DNA of 64,000 bases from Salmonirosea aquatica (GTDB lineage Bacteria > Bacteroidota > Bacteroidia > Cytophagales > Spirosomataceae). Location of the stretch: positions 1,116,001 to 1,180,000 of the forward strand of contig NZ_WHLY01000002.1 in NCBI RefSeq assembly GCF_009296315.1, given 5' to 3'. Made by a program: the position numbers and the translations under genes. The notes under the pieces are model-generated. The model had not been told where the DNA came from. It saw only the letters and a list, made by a program, of their open reading frames with translations, and did not search any database. Below are positions 17,060 to 27,700 of this stretch, piece after piece (the stretch's first letter is position 1; every line of letters starts with the position of its first letter).

Positions 17060-18121
17060 TTATTTTTTCGTTATAAATACTTTTTTATCCGCTACCTGGT
17101 AATTGAAAAGCTCGGGGTAGCGGCATACATCCAGGATATAGTCAATAGGCTTTCTCTCAAACTTCCCGCTGAAACGCCAGGCTTCATCCATTACGACGTC
17201 ATCTCCCACGCTGATGTCGACCCCGTACCAGCGCTCCAGTTGCTTTAAAAACTGAGTGAAATTGGCTTTTTCGAAATACAGGATGCCATTCTGCCAGCCC
17301 AAGGCCACATTCTTGTCGTAGCCGGTTACGCTTAACTCGCGCTTTGCTTTCTCTACGGTAGCCATCTCGTCCTTGGTCAGCAGCACTTCTTTGGCCTCGG
17401 GTGCGGTTGCATTGCCCGCCGCCTGTACCGCCACTTTGCCTTCGACTACCGCCACTTTTACCAGTTCACTTTCCGGGTAGGCTTTTACCGTAAACTTCGT
17501 CCCGATTACCTGTACGTCTACCTCACCCGTGCGAATCAAAAAGGGAGCTGTGGCATTTGGAGCTACCTCAAAGTAAGCCTCGCCTTTCAGCCGAACCTCC
17601 CGCTTGTCGGCGAGAAAGGTTTCCGGATAAGTAAGTGTCGAACCGGCATTCAACCGTACCGTGGTACCGTCGGTAAGCGTTACGGCCAATTGCTGGCCGT
17701 TGGCCGTTTGCACCCGGGAGAGTTCGGACGACGGACGACTGGAATAGTAGTCTTTACCTATCCACACCGCCAGCATCACGAGTACCACCGAGGCAGCCGC
17801 CAGCCGAACCCACAGGGGAATCACGCGGCCCGGGGTACCTTCCGTTTCAAGAGCGGCATCCAGGGTACCCTGCCCTGTGTTTTTGCTTAGTTTCTGCCAG
17901 GCATCGTCCACAGCATCTGCACCCGGCTTCCGGTGGCGGAAAACCATGGCCTGTCCCAAGAGTCGGGCCTTTTCCACTTCCACCCGGCCTGCCGGATTTT
18001 CGGCAAGCCACTGCTGCCAGCTTTCTTCCGCGGCGGGATCTTCCCCTCGTAGCCAGGCCAGGAAATCATCGTCAAGCAAAAAGTCAGGCGCCTTAAAATC
18101 GGAGTAGCGTTCTTTTTCCAA
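17060..18121 (-). CDS. FecR-family anti-sigma factor
   Basis: This 353-residue protein holds its sigma factor inactive until the STN domain of the cognate SusC signals. It has a cytoplasmic N-terminal domain (1-100, with FLAWLRGEDPAAEESWQQWL), one membrane helix (about 103-121), a periplasmic FecR domain (about 140-232, with DGTTVRLNAGSTLTYPETF and GEAYFEVAPN) and a C-terminal DUF4974 domain (about 282-350, with FERKPIDYILDVCRYPEL). Length is normal. It lies between the sigma gene (223 bp upstream) and the STN-SusC gene (138 bp downstream). The gap to the sigma gene contains a nine-base A/T inverted repeat (18187-18206) of unknown meaning. Confidence 0.95.
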   Translation of the reverse strand: MEKERYSDFKAPDFLLDDDFLAWLRGEDPAAEESWQQWLAENPAGRVEVEKARLLGQAMVFRHRKPGADAVDDAWQKLSKNTGQGTLDAALETEGTPGRVIPLWVRLAAASVVLVMLAVWIGKDYYSSRPSSELSRVQTANGQQLAVTLTDGTTVRLNAGSTLTYPETFLADKREVRLKGEAYFEVAPNATAPFLIRTGEVDVQVIGTKFTVKAYPESELVKVAVVEGKVAVQAAGNATAPEAKEVLLTKDEMATVEKAKRELSVTGYDKNVALGWQNGILYFEKANFTQFLKQLERWYGVDISVGDDVVMDEAWRFSGKFERKPIDYILDVCRYPELFNYQVADKKVFITKK

Positions 18122-18344
18122 ATGGGTATGAATTGTTCTTTACCTCTAGAAAGCAGTATTATTAACGGAGTGACCCTCTGCGAATGATTTTTTTTCTAAA
18201 AAAAATGCAGTGTCAAAATGACCTTTAATTTTAACCCTGCTTCGGCAACATAGGTACCCTACCCTGCCCGCCCGTAAGTGCGTGGCTGCGACGGGTGTAG
18301 ATGGGCCGGAGCCGTCAGCTGGATAAAGTGAGAATGGTTTGGCG

Positions 18345-18953
18345 CTACTTGTTGCGGGCCTGCGAAAGGGTAGCGTTCAGGCTATCGAGTGCTTTGTAGA
18401 TGAGCTTATATACGGCGCGCGTAGTAATGTTCATGACGCCCGCAATTTCGGCAAACGACTGGTCACCGTAATATTTCAGATAAATCGCTTCCTTCTGGCG
18501 TTCGGGAAGTTTTTCCATTGAGCGGCGCAGAAGCGCCAAATCCTCGGCGGTAGACTGATCCATAATCAGCGTACTTTCCAGGGGAAGTTCTACTTGCAGA
18601 TGAAAGGAATCAGGATCAATTTCCTGACGGCCATCCTGTGATTTTAATCTTTTCAGGATCAGCCGGCGCAGAGAAGCCAGCAGGTAGTTGCGAATCGAGT
18701 TTGTGGTACCCAGGTTTTGTCTTCTTTCCCAAATCGTCAGGAACAGTACCTGAAGACAGTCCTTGATTTCATCTTCGTCATCATGAAACCGCAGTCCGTA
18801 GTTGTACAAAAAATCATAGTGGGCTCTGAATATCGCCTCGAAAGCCGATACGCTCCCTGCCTTTAACGACTCCCAGTATACGGCATCGCCTTCCGGTAGT
18901 ACGCTACCCGACTCAGTATGTCGCCCGCTGACTGTCAAGTCTAATATTTTCAT
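18345..18953 (-). CDS. ECF RNA polymerase sigma factor (sigma-70 family)
   Basis: This 202-residue sigma-70-family factor has region 2 at about residues 36-104 (AIFRAHYDFLYNYGLRF, then NSIRNYLLASLRRLILKRL) and region 4 at about 142-194 (KLPERQKEAIYLKYYGDQSF, then AGVMNITTRAVYKLIYKAL helix-turn-helix). It is the Bacteroidota type that is paired with FecR and drives a SusC/SusD operon. As first gene of the minus-strand locus it likely controls the STN-SusC unit. It could also act across the shared divergent region on the plus-strand SusC at 19,487, which is inference. The start ATG at 18953 gives a 30-residue N-terminal extension before region 2, acceptable for this class. Confidence 0.94.
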   Translation of the reverse strand: MKILDLTVSGRHTESGSVLPEGDAVYWESLKAGSVSAFEAIFRAHYDFLYNYGLRFHDDEDEIKDCLQVLFLTIWERRQNLGTTNSIRNYLLASLRRLILKRLKSQDGRQEIDPDSFHLQVELPLESTLIMDQSTAEDLALLRRSMEKLPERQKEAIYLKYYGDQSFAEIAGVMNITTRAVYKLIYKALDSLNATLSQARNK

Positions 18954-19486
18954 TTAATGTGTTTACCGAATATCCTCTTTGGCGCTCTTGCCAAGAGGGC
19001 TTGTTCTGTCCTAAACCTTCTTTGATAAAGTACCCCGTCAGCCTAATGTCACTCGGGGTAGGTATTAATAACGGACAGCAACGGGCAATGATATACCCTC
19101 TTTTCTTTTTCAGGAACCTGTGGTTTTAGCGTCGGTTCCGGCCCACTATCATGGACGGATTTTACAGGGTTCACCCCTAACCCCTATTCTCTCTACCGGA
19201 TATTCCCTTCCAGTCGCTCTCAGATAGGAATCACAATTCGTGGCGAGCTGGTTCAAAAAAGGCTTCGGCCATCAGAAGACCCTATATCTGTACTTTCGAT
19301 TCCCGGTATTCAATGACCCCGGCAAGGATACTATGTATTGAAATTATACAATTATTATTGAATGATTTATTTAAATAGTCATATTAAATATTTTTTTTAC
19401 ATAAAAACAGGACATTAATTGTCTTAATTTATAAATAAAGCTACATTCGTGAATTACTAATTTTCTTAACCTAAACTAATTTTTCC
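18954..19486. promoter_or_regulatory. divergent regulatory region between the sigma gene and the plus-strand SusC operon
   Basis: These 533 bases hold no credible gene. On the sigma side there are two potential hairpins in the presumed leader: CCTCTTTGGC with GCCAAGAGG (18974-18998, one bulged base) and TACCCCG with CGGGGTA (19031-19060). The half next to the plus-strand SusC (from about 19320) is strongly AT-rich and contains a candidate promoter at 19418-19449. The layout suggests that both uptake loci are controlled from this stretch. Confidence 0.55.
19418..19449 (+). promoter_or_regulatory. candidate Bacteroidota-type promoter for the SusC/SusD pair 3
   Basis: ATTG at 19418-19421 is followed after 20 bases by TACATTCG at 19442-19449. 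The Bacteroidota housekeeping consensus is TTTG, about 19-21 bases, then TAnnTTTG, so the -7 box has one mismatch and the -33 box one. It would start a transcript about 30 bases before the SusC ATG at 19487. Confidence 0.45.
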
Positions 19487-22400
19487 ATGAAAAAATGCTA
19501 CCCGCGTTTTGGTAGCGGCACAGTATTCATGTGCCTGCTACTGACATTCATTTTCCACACCTCCTACGCTCAGGATCGCACGGTGACCGGAAAAGTAATC
19601 GACGACCAGTCGGGTACGGGCCTGCCCGGCGCTACAGTTACGGTAAAAGGTGGCAATGCCCTCACGGGAAGTACCACCGATTCTGAGGGTAATTACTCAG
19701 TACGGGTCAGCCCGGGTGCCACTTCACTGGTGTTCTCGTTTATAGGGTACCGTAACAAGGAAGTGGCAATTGACAACCAAAGTGTCATCGATGTCCAACT
19801 CAATAGCGATGTAAACGCTCTGTCGGAGGTTATTGTTACAGGATACGGTTCCCAGTCCAAGCGCGACATTACCGGGGCCGTTACGACCGTAAATGCACAG
19901 GATTTGAAAGCCGTTCCGGCCACTACTTTTGCCCAGCAGCTACAGGGACGTGCCTCGGGGCTCAATGTAGTGAACGATGCTACTCCCGGCGGTAACGCTA
20001 CGGTACGTATACGGGGTTTCGGTACCATTGGTAACAACGATCCCCTGTTTATTATCGACGGCGTGCCCACCGAAAACTCGGGCAACCTGAACCCGAATGA
20101 CATTGAAACCATTCAAATCCTGAAAGATGCGTCGGCAGCGTCTATCTACGGTTCCCGGGCGGCCAACGGTGTAGTCATCATTACGACCAAGCGCGGTAAA
20201 GTAGGCAAGCCTGTCATCTCCTTCAACGCCTACTACGGTACCCAGGCCCCGTCCAGAAGTCCTGACGTTCTTAACGCCAAAGAACTTGGCGAATACCTGT
20301 ACCTGGCCGATAAATACGCGGGCAAAACACCCACACACGGCCAGTATACTTTCGGACCCAATGGCGAGGTGACTATCCCCGACTATGTGTTCCCCAGTGC
20401 AGGCAAGGAAGGTACCCCCGATGTGAACCCTGACCGCTACTCGTTGAAACCCGGCAACATTTACGCGATTACCAAGTCAGCCGATACCGACTGGTGGAAA
20501 GTGCAAACCCAGTCCGCTCCGATCCAGAACTACCAGCTCGGGGCTACGGGAGGAACCGAAAACAGCCATTATGCTATTTCGTTGGGCTATTTTAGTCAGG
20601 ACGGTGTCGTAAAATTCATCGGATACGACCGGTATACAATCCGGGCAAACACGGAATTTTCGGGCTTGAATCAGAAACTCCGCATTGGCGAAAACCTGTC
20701 GGTGTCATTCGATAACCGGAAGGGCGGCTTCGGCAACAACCAGGAGCAGAATGCCGTTTCGGGTTCATACAAGCACCACCCTTTGCTACCCATTTATGAC
20801 ATCGCGGGCAATTTTGCGGGCTCACGCGGCTTAAACCTGGGCAATAACTCCAATCCCTACGCTACCCTGTACCGCGAGCAGGACAACCGTACCATGCGGC
20901 TACGGGTGTTTGGCAATGTATACGGGGAATTCGACATTCTCCCTAACCTGACGGTCAAATCCAGTCTGGGTATCGACGGCAGCAGTCAACGGGGGCGTTA
21001 CATTGGTCGGGCCAACCCCGAGTATGTAGAGGGTAGCTTCAACAATGGCTCCACTTCGGCGGACGAATACTACTACCAGTGGGTGTGGACCAATACCCTA
21101 TCCTATTCCAAAGAATTTGGCACTGATCATAAATTCGATGCGTACGTGGGGACGGAGGCGATCCGTGAATTCAAGGAAATTTTCGGTGCCAGCCGTAACG
21201 GTTATGCCTTCGAGATTCCTTCTATCATCAGCTACCTCGACCTGGGCGACGCTACTAAGGCTTCCAACTACGGTCGGGTGGATCGGGATTATACCCTTTT
21301 CTCTTTGTTTGGAAAGGCCAACTACTCCTTTAGAGACAAATATCTGGCGCAGGTCATTCTTCGGAATGACGCCTCTTCGCGCTTTCTTAGTGCATCAAGG
21401 AGTGCCACGTTTCCGGCTTTCAGCCTCGGATGGCGGGTGTCGGAAGAAGGCTTCCTCAAAGGTGTGAGCTGGATCAATGATATGAAACTCCGTTATGGTT
21501 GGGGAAAAACGGGTAATCAGAAAATCGGCGACTACAACGCCTACACGACCTACCGGTCCGATATTTTCCACGCGGGGTACCCCATCAACGGTTCAGGCAG
21601 TCAACCCACGATTGGCTACGATGCGGCCTCTCTCGGTAACCCCGACGCCAAATGGGAAACCACTACCTCGAACAACCTGGGCATGGATGCAACCCTATTC
21701 AACAGTTCCCTGACGCTCGAGCTCGATTTCTGGAATCGGCGCACCAGTGATATGCTGTTCTCCATTCCGCTCACCTACACGGTAGGCGACGCCAGCGCAC
21801 CTTCATTCAACGTGGGTGAAATGAACAACAAAGGAATCGACCTGGGCCTCAACTATCGAAACTCGCTCGTAAACGGCGACTTGCGGTATTCGATCGGGGC
21901 CAACTACTCGATGTACCGTAATAAGGTAATCAGGCTGACCGACAGTGAAAGCACGAAGTACTTCGGATACGGCTCACGCACCGACGCCGTAACGCTGACG
22001 CAGGCCGGCCTACCCCTCTCCTCGTTCTACGGGCTTACAGTACTGGGCATTTTTCAATCGAAGGAAGAAGCCGACGCCTGGGCACCCTATGGTACCTACA
22101 ACAAGGAGGGCAAGTTCAAGATTAAGGATACTAACAACGATGGTGTCATCAATCCCGACGACCGAAGCGTCATAGGGAGCCCCCACCCGAAGTTCAACTA
22201 CGGCGTGAACCTGAACCTGGGCTACAAGGCGTTCGACCTGACGGTATTCGGCAATGGTGTGGTGGGCAACGACATTTTCAACTATACCCGATTCTTTGCC
22301 GACTTTAACACGTTCCAGGGCAACCGCTCCAAGCGTGCCTTGTACGATGCATGGCAACCGACCAACAAGGGGGGTACCACGCCCATCATGGACGCCAACG

Positions 22401-22681
22401 ACCAGATCAGCAGCCGCCCTTCGACCTACCTCCTCGAAAAGGGTACCTACTTCCGCCTGAAAAATGTCCAGCTTACGTACACCCTACCCCGAAACCTGGC
22501 TTCCAAAATCGGTTTCTCCAACTTCCAGCTGTACCTGCAGGGCCAGAATATGTTCACCATTACAAAATACACGGGTCTGAACCCCGAAATCCAGACCGGA
22601 GAGGACAATACGATCGGTTTCGATGGAGGGTACATGCCCGTATCGCGTAATTTCCTGTTGGGTCTCAATGTTTCTTTTTGA
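19487..22681 (+). CDS. SusC/RagA-family TonB-dependent transporter (pair 3)
   Basis: This 1064-residue transporter has a signal peptide ending HTSYAQ (residue 28-29), a carboxypeptidase-regulatory-like domain (about 32-108), the signature ALSEVIVTGYGSQSKRDITG (about 110-130), and a plug with RIRGFGTIGNNDPLFIIDGV and AANGVVIITTKRG. The barrel ends in FLLGLNVSF. It has no STN domain. It opens the plus-strand locus and is followed 74 bp later by its SusD. It resembles the SusC at 24,751 closely in the plug region (RIRGFxxxGNNDPL, IDGVPT), indicating that the two plus-strand pairs are paralogs. Substrate unknown, and no enzyme gene accompanies it. Confidence 0.95.
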   Translation: MKKCYPRFGSGTVFMCLLLTFIFHTSYAQDRTVTGKVIDDQSGTGLPGATVTVKGGNALTGSTTDSEGNYSVRVSPGATSLVFSFIGYRNKEVAIDNQSVIDVQLNSDVNALSEVIVTGYGSQSKRDITGAVTTVNAQDLKAVPATTFAQQLQGRASGLNVVNDATPGGNATVRIRGFGTIGNNDPLFIIDGVPTENSGNLNPNDIETIQILKDASAASIYGSRAANGVVIITTKRGKVGKPVISFNAYYGTQAPSRSPDVLNAKELGEYLYLADKYAGKTPTHGQYTFGPNGEVTIPDYVFPSAGKEGTPDVNPDRYSLKPGNIYAITKSADTDWWKVQTQSAPIQNYQLGATGGTENSHYAISLGYFSQDGVVKFIGYDRYTIRANTEFSGLNQKLRIGENLSVSFDNRKGGFGNNQEQNAVSGSYKHHPLLPIYDIAGNFAGSRGLNLGNNSNPYATLYREQDNRTMRLRVFGNVYGEFDILPNLTVKSSLGIDGSSQRGRYIGRANPEYVEGSFNNGSTSADEYYYQWVWTNTLSYSKEFGTDHKFDAYVGTEAIREFKEIFGASRNGYAFEIPSIISYLDLGDATKASNYGRVDRDYTLFSLFGKANYSFRDKYLAQVILRNDASSRFLSASRSATFPAFSLGWRVSEEGFLKGVSWINDMKLRYGWGKTGNQKIGDYNAYTTYRSDIFHAGYPINGSGSQPTIGYDAASLGNPDAKWETTTSNNLGMDATLFNSSLTLELDFWNRRTSDMLFSIPLTYTVGDASAPSFNVGEMNNKGIDLGLNYRNSLVNGDLRYSIGANYSMYRNKVIRLTDSESTKYFGYGSRTDAVTLTQAGLPLSSFYGLTVLGIFQSKEEADAWAPYGTYNKEGKFKIKDTNNDGVINPDDRSVIGSPHPKFNYGVNLNLGYKAFDLTVFGNGVVGNDIFNYTRFFADFNTFQGNRSKRALYDAWQPTNKGGTTPIMDANDQISSRPSTYLLEKGTYFRLKNVQLTYTLPRNLASKIGFSNFQLYLQGQNMFTITKYTGLNPEIQTGEDNTIGFDGGYMPVSRNFLLGLNVSF

Positions 22682-22755
22682 CGAAACCAAAAGCTGTTTT
22701 CGGATTCATTTTCAACTATTGATCTATTAAAACTAGAATTTTATAAACTAGCTAT

Positions 22756-24534
22756 ATGAAAACCAATCTTGTAAAATACGGCCTTGCCGTGACCGCCCTT
22801 CTGGCAGTCGTGACGGCCTGTAATGATGAGTTTCTAACCCGGGAGCCACAAGGACAGTACAGCCCCACGGCACTAAAATCGGCCGATGGGGTAGAAGGCC
22901 TGCTGCTGGGGGCCTACGGCATGCTGGACGGCCGGGGCCTTGATGGTCAGGACGACTGGAACAGCGAAATCCAAAGCTGGGTATTCGGCGGCATCGCTTC
23001 CGACGACGCCTACAAAGGTACTGACTCCGGCGACCAGCCCGAGCAGTCCTTCATCGAGAAATACGATTTCCAGACTAACAACGGTCATATCCGTAACAAG
23101 TGGCGGGGCTTATACAAGGGTGTGGCCCGCACCAACGACGTGCTGAACACGCTGAAAGAAGTACAGAACATTCCGGAGTCGCGACGCGCCCAAATTGTGG
23201 CCGAAGCTCGCTTCTTACGCACGCTTTTTCACTTTGAAGCCCAGAAAATGTGGAAGACTCCGTTGTATATCGACGACAACACGTTCCTACTGGACGACCT
23301 GGAGAGCACCAAGATACCCAATACCGGGCCGATCTGGGACAAAATCGAGGCCGACCTCAAGGCAGCCATGGACGTACTGCCCGAAACGCAAACCGAAGTA
23401 GGCCGTCCTACCAAATATGCCGCTATGGGCTTCCTGGCCAAGGCGTATATGTACCAGGGTTGGGACGTGCAGACTGGTGCGGCCAACGCGGCCAAGCTTA
23501 ACCAGGCCAAGCCGCTGCTGGAGGCGATTATTGCTTCCGGAAAATTCAGCCTGATGCCCCGTTATGAGCAAAACTTCCTGATTGCCTTCCGGAATAACGC
23601 CGAGTCAATATTCGAGGTACAGTATGCCGTTTCCAGCGCATCCGATGGAGCTTCCAATGCGGGCATGGGTCTGGCTCATCCCTACATCGACCCCTGGGGA
23701 TGTTGCGGGTTCTACCAGCCCTCTCAGAATCTGGTGAATGCCTTTAAAACCGACGCCAATGGGCTACCCTTGCTGGATACTTTCAATGCCAGTGACGTAA
23801 AGAACGATCAGGGATTGAAATATACCGATCCTTTTGAACCCTATACGGGCAACCTGGACCCCCGGCTGGACCATACGGTAGGTCGCCGGGGCATTCTGTT
23901 CAAGGATTTCAAAATTCACGGGAGTGATTTTATCCGTGATCAGACCTACGCGGGCCCTTACTCGCCCAAAAAACACATCTCGGAGCGCGCAGGCTTCGGT
24001 ATCGGAGGCTGGGGAAACCTATCGAGCAATAACTACCGCATCCTGCGCTACGATATGATTCTGCTGTGGCTGGCTGAAGTGGAGGTGGAAGTAGGCGACC
24101 TGGAAAAAGCCCGGACGCTGATCAATCAGGTTCGTACCCGAGCAGCTAATCCCGATGGATTTGTTAAAAAAGCCGTACAGGGGCCAGCTTCCCGTGACGA
24201 CTACACCGTACTGGACCAGCCCGCAGCCAACTATGTCATCAAAACTTACGACACACCCTTTGCAAGCAAGGAAATGGCCCGCAAAGCCGTCCGCTTTGAG
24301 AGCCGTCTGGAGTTTGGCATGGAAGGACACCGCTTCTTTGACCTCCAGCGCTGGGGCGTCCAGGCCTCCGTACTACAGGCCTACCTTGCCGAAGAGTCGA
24401 AAAAGAGGGTGTACCTGAAGGATGCGGTTTTCACCAAAGGCAAAAATGAGTACTTCCCAATTCCCCAGAACGCCATCGATCGTTCCTACAAAGCAGGTGA
24501 ACCCACTTTGACCCAGGATCCGGCTTACAAGTAG
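22756..24534 (+). CDS. SusD/RagB-family surface lipoprotein (pair 3, GCCGFYQPSQ subtype)
   Basis: This 592-residue SusD-type lipoprotein has a signal ending in VTACN (Cys22). Its N-terminal half includes RIVAEARFLR-type helices (here IVAEARFLRTLFHFEAQKMW) and the C-terminal half MARKAVRFESRLEFGMEGHR and RFFDLQRWGV. A Cys-containing motif GCCGFYQPSQ near residue 318 is shared with the SusD at 28,002 but absent from the two minus-strand SusDs. The protein ends in TQDPAYK. It forms a transporter pair with the SusC 74 bp upstream, and a strong terminator follows. Confidence 0.94.
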   Translation: MKTNLVKYGLAVTALLAVVTACNDEFLTREPQGQYSPTALKSADGVEGLLLGAYGMLDGRGLDGQDDWNSEIQSWVFGGIASDDAYKGTDSGDQPEQSFIEKYDFQTNNGHIRNKWRGLYKGVARTNDVLNTLKEVQNIPESRRAQIVAEARFLRTLFHFEAQKMWKTPLYIDDNTFLLDDLESTKIPNTGPIWDKIEADLKAAMDVLPETQTEVGRPTKYAAMGFLAKAYMYQGWDVQTGAANAAKLNQAKPLLEAIIASGKFSLMPRYEQNFLIAFRNNAESIFEVQYAVSSASDGASNAGMGLAHPYIDPWGCCGFYQPSQNLVNAFKTDANGLPLLDTFNASDVKNDQGLKYTDPFEPYTGNLDPRLDHTVGRRGILFKDFKIHGSDFIRDQTYAGPYSPKKHISERAGFGIGGWGNLSSNNYRILRYDMILLWLAEVEVEVGDLEKARTLINQVRTRAANPDGFVKKAVQGPASRDDYTVLDQPAANYVIKTYDTPFASKEMARKAVRFESRLEFGMEGHRFFDLQRWGVQASVLQAYLAEESKKRVYLKDAVFTKGKNEYFPIPQNAIDRSYKAGEPTLTQDPAYK

Positions 24535-24559
24535 CACTGGATACGTACATTTAAGAATG

Positions 24560-24587
24560 AAAGAGTGAGGGGCGCCCCTCACTCTTT
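24560..24587 (+). terminator. intrinsic terminator after SusC/SusD pair 3
   Basis: A perfect 28-base palindrome (arms AAAGAGTGAGGGGC and GCCCCTCACTCTTT) lies 26 bases after the SusD stop. The T tract is short (TTT then CCC), so termination may be partial. That would allow some read-through into pair 4. Confidence 0.75.
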
Positions 24588-24750
24588 CCCATTTAGCAGG
24601 CGCCTACCTACGCTGTAGTCCTAATTGAATAATAAGAAGACAACACCAAAGTGTCCAGTTTCGATTATTTAGTTGGTTAAATTTTTATTTCATAAAAATT
24701 GGATTTAATTTCATTATTCTATTCTAAAACCCTTAATCCTAAACAAATCT

Positions 24751-27700
24751 ATGAAAAAAATCTACCTTGGTAAGTTCAGAAATGCAGGTCTGCTCCTATT
24801 TCTGACCCTATTGAATCTCGCTGCTCTTGCCCAGAACCGCCGGGTCACGGGGCAGGTCACCGATGGTTCGAACACCGGAATCCCAGGTGTAACAGTACTG
24901 GTGAAAGGCTCACAGGTAGGAGCCAACACCGATGGCAGTGGTAACTTCGCAATTAATGTACCGGCTGACAATGATGTGCTGGTCTTCAGCTTTGTGGGCT
25001 TCAAGTCCCAGGAAGTGACAATTGGTAACCGCTCCGTCATCGATGTGCGGATGGAAGAGGATGTTAATGCTCTGGAAGAAGTAGTCGTGACGGGCTACAC
25101 GTCAGAAAAAAAGAAAGACATCATCGGCTCGGTATCGGTCGTGGATACCAAGTCTACCTTACAGCAGCCTAGCTCCAACCTGGGCAATATGTTACAGGGC
25201 CGGGCTTCGGGCGTTACGGTAAGCGGCACGGGCGCGCCTGGTGCGGCGGCCAAGGTACGGATTCGGGGTTTTACCTCATTCGGTAATAACGATCCACTCT
25301 ACATCATCGATGGGGTACCTACTGATAACGCCAATGCGCTCAACCCACAGGACGTTGCCTCCATTCAGGTACTCAAAGATCCGGTATCGGCTTCCATCTA
25401 CGGCTCTCGCGCCGCCAACGGCGTAATTGTTGTCACAACGAAACAGGGCGGTGCCAAAACGGAAATCTCCTACGACGGCTACTATGGTATCCAAACCATC
25501 CCCAACCGTGCCTACCCCTCCATGATGAACACCCAGCAGTACTATGAATATCTGCAAAGGGCAGCCGAAGGAGCCGACATCCCGTTTAAGAGTAATGTTT
25601 TCCAAAACGGAATCCCCAAGTACCTGGTCACGAACTCAAATTTTGTGGCTAATCCCACGGATGCAACGAACCCCAACTTCGACCGCTACAATTATGATCC
25701 GTACAGCTACGACAACACCTACCAGATCGCTGAAACCAGCCCCGGCACGGACTGGTTTCATGAAATAACCCGACCCGCCCCCGTCCAAAGCCACCAGCTT
25801 ACGGCCACCGGGGGAGGCGATAAAGGCACCTACGCCTTGGGTATCAACTACTTCGGTTCCGACGGGGTATTTAAAGAGACGGGATTCAACCGGGTGACCA
25901 TTCGGGCCAACACGCGCTTCAAGCCCAGGAAATGGCTGACACTTGGTGAGAATGTCCAAATGGCTTTTTCCCGGTCTTACGGGAGTAGCGGCAATCCTTT
26001 CGACTTGGGCGGAGGACTCGATTTTTCGGGTGAAAGCTCTCCCTGGTACAATGCCTACCGGGTACCTCCTTTTATTCCGGTGCGTGATATTCAGGGAAAT
26101 TTCGCGGGTACCTCGTTGGGTGAAGCAGGAAGTAACATCACCGCTCCCGTGTCCTTGGCGCGGGGACGGGATAACAAATACAGCGGGCTCAATCTGTTGG
26201 GAAACCTATTCGCCCAGATCGAAATTGCCAAGGGCCTGATGCTCTCGTCCTCGTTCGGGATCGACCAGCGCTACGGTAATGGCTATAATTTTACGTTCAT
26301 TACGCCCGAGAAGGCCGAACCTACCCGCAACAACAACTACTCGGAATACTTCTTCAAAGGCGGTTCCTGGACCTGGACCAACAGCCTGCAGTATTCGCTG
26401 GACATCAACGAGCGGAACACGCTCAAGCTCTTTGCGGCGACCGAATCCATTTTCGACCAATTCAGAGGAATCAACGGTACCCGAACCGACTATGACTTCA
26501 ACGATCCGGCTTTCCGCTCGCTCAACACCGGTAAGAACCTCCCTCAAAATGGCGGTTCGCCCTCAACGCCCCGTACCCTGTACTCTATTTTCGGAAAAGC
26601 CGAATACCAGTTCAACGACAGGTACCTGTTCAGCGCCACGCTCCGGCGCGACGCCTCCTCGGTATTCGGCCCCGACAATCGGGTCGGTATCTTCCCGGCC
26701 GTAGGGGTAGGTTGGCGCTTGTCGGAGGAAAGTTTCCTGAAGGGCGTATCGGCGATCAACGACCTCAAGCTTCGTGCGGGCTGGGGCCAGCTGGGTAGCC
26801 AGCGCAACGTGGGCTCGGCCAACGCCTACTCATTCTATGGTGCATCGCTGACCGGAACGGCTTACGACCTCAACGGTACCAACGGCCTGCCAGTCATTGG
26901 CTATCGCCCGTCCATTATCGGAAACCCGAACACCAAATGGGAGGCTGCCGAAATGGTCAATGTGGGCCTGGATGGTAGTTTGTGGGGCGGAAAACTCGAC
27001 TTCACGGTAGAGTACTTCAACAACAAAACCAAGGATTTGCTCGTAACGCGTCAGCCCAACGGCCTGGAACCTTCGGTGGGCCAGCCCCAGATCAACGTAG
27101 GTACCATGATCAACAAAGGGGTCGATGCGCAGTTTACCACCCGGGGAAAAATCACCAAAGACCTTACTTTCGATGTGGGCCTGACCTTTACCCATTATGT
27201 GAACGAGGCGGTGAAAATTGACGCCGAAGGTTCATCCGCTCTGTTGTTTGGCGCAGGGCGCCTGGGTAATATCCAGCGGGTCGAGGGCGGCAAGCCGCTG
27301 GCTTCCTTCTGGGGATGGGTCGTGGACGGCATTTTCCAATCCCAAGCCGAAGTTGATGCGCATGCCGACCAAAGCTACAAGCGGGTGGGTTCCTGGAAGT
27401 TACGGGACATCAATGGCGACGGTATCATCAATGGAGATGACCAGACCTACATCGGCAACCCGATTCCTAAGTTCCAGATAGGTACCGATATTTCATTGAA
27501 ATATAAAGCGTTCGATTTCCAGACGTTCCTGTTCTGGAATTATGGCAACGACCTTTACAATTACACCAAGTGGGCCACGCACCTGCGGGGTTTCGTGGGT
27601 GGCTATAATACTGAGGTACTGACCGACTCCTGGACGCCCCAAAACACCAGTGCCTCGCTGCCCATCCTGAATGCCAACGACACCTATTCGGGTTCCATTT

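Noticed and set aside
18187-18206. Nine-base A/T inverted repeat between the sigma and FecR genes as a terminator
   Set aside because: It consists only of A and T with a two-base loop and lacks a GC stem. It would not form a stable terminator and the operon order suggests read-through.
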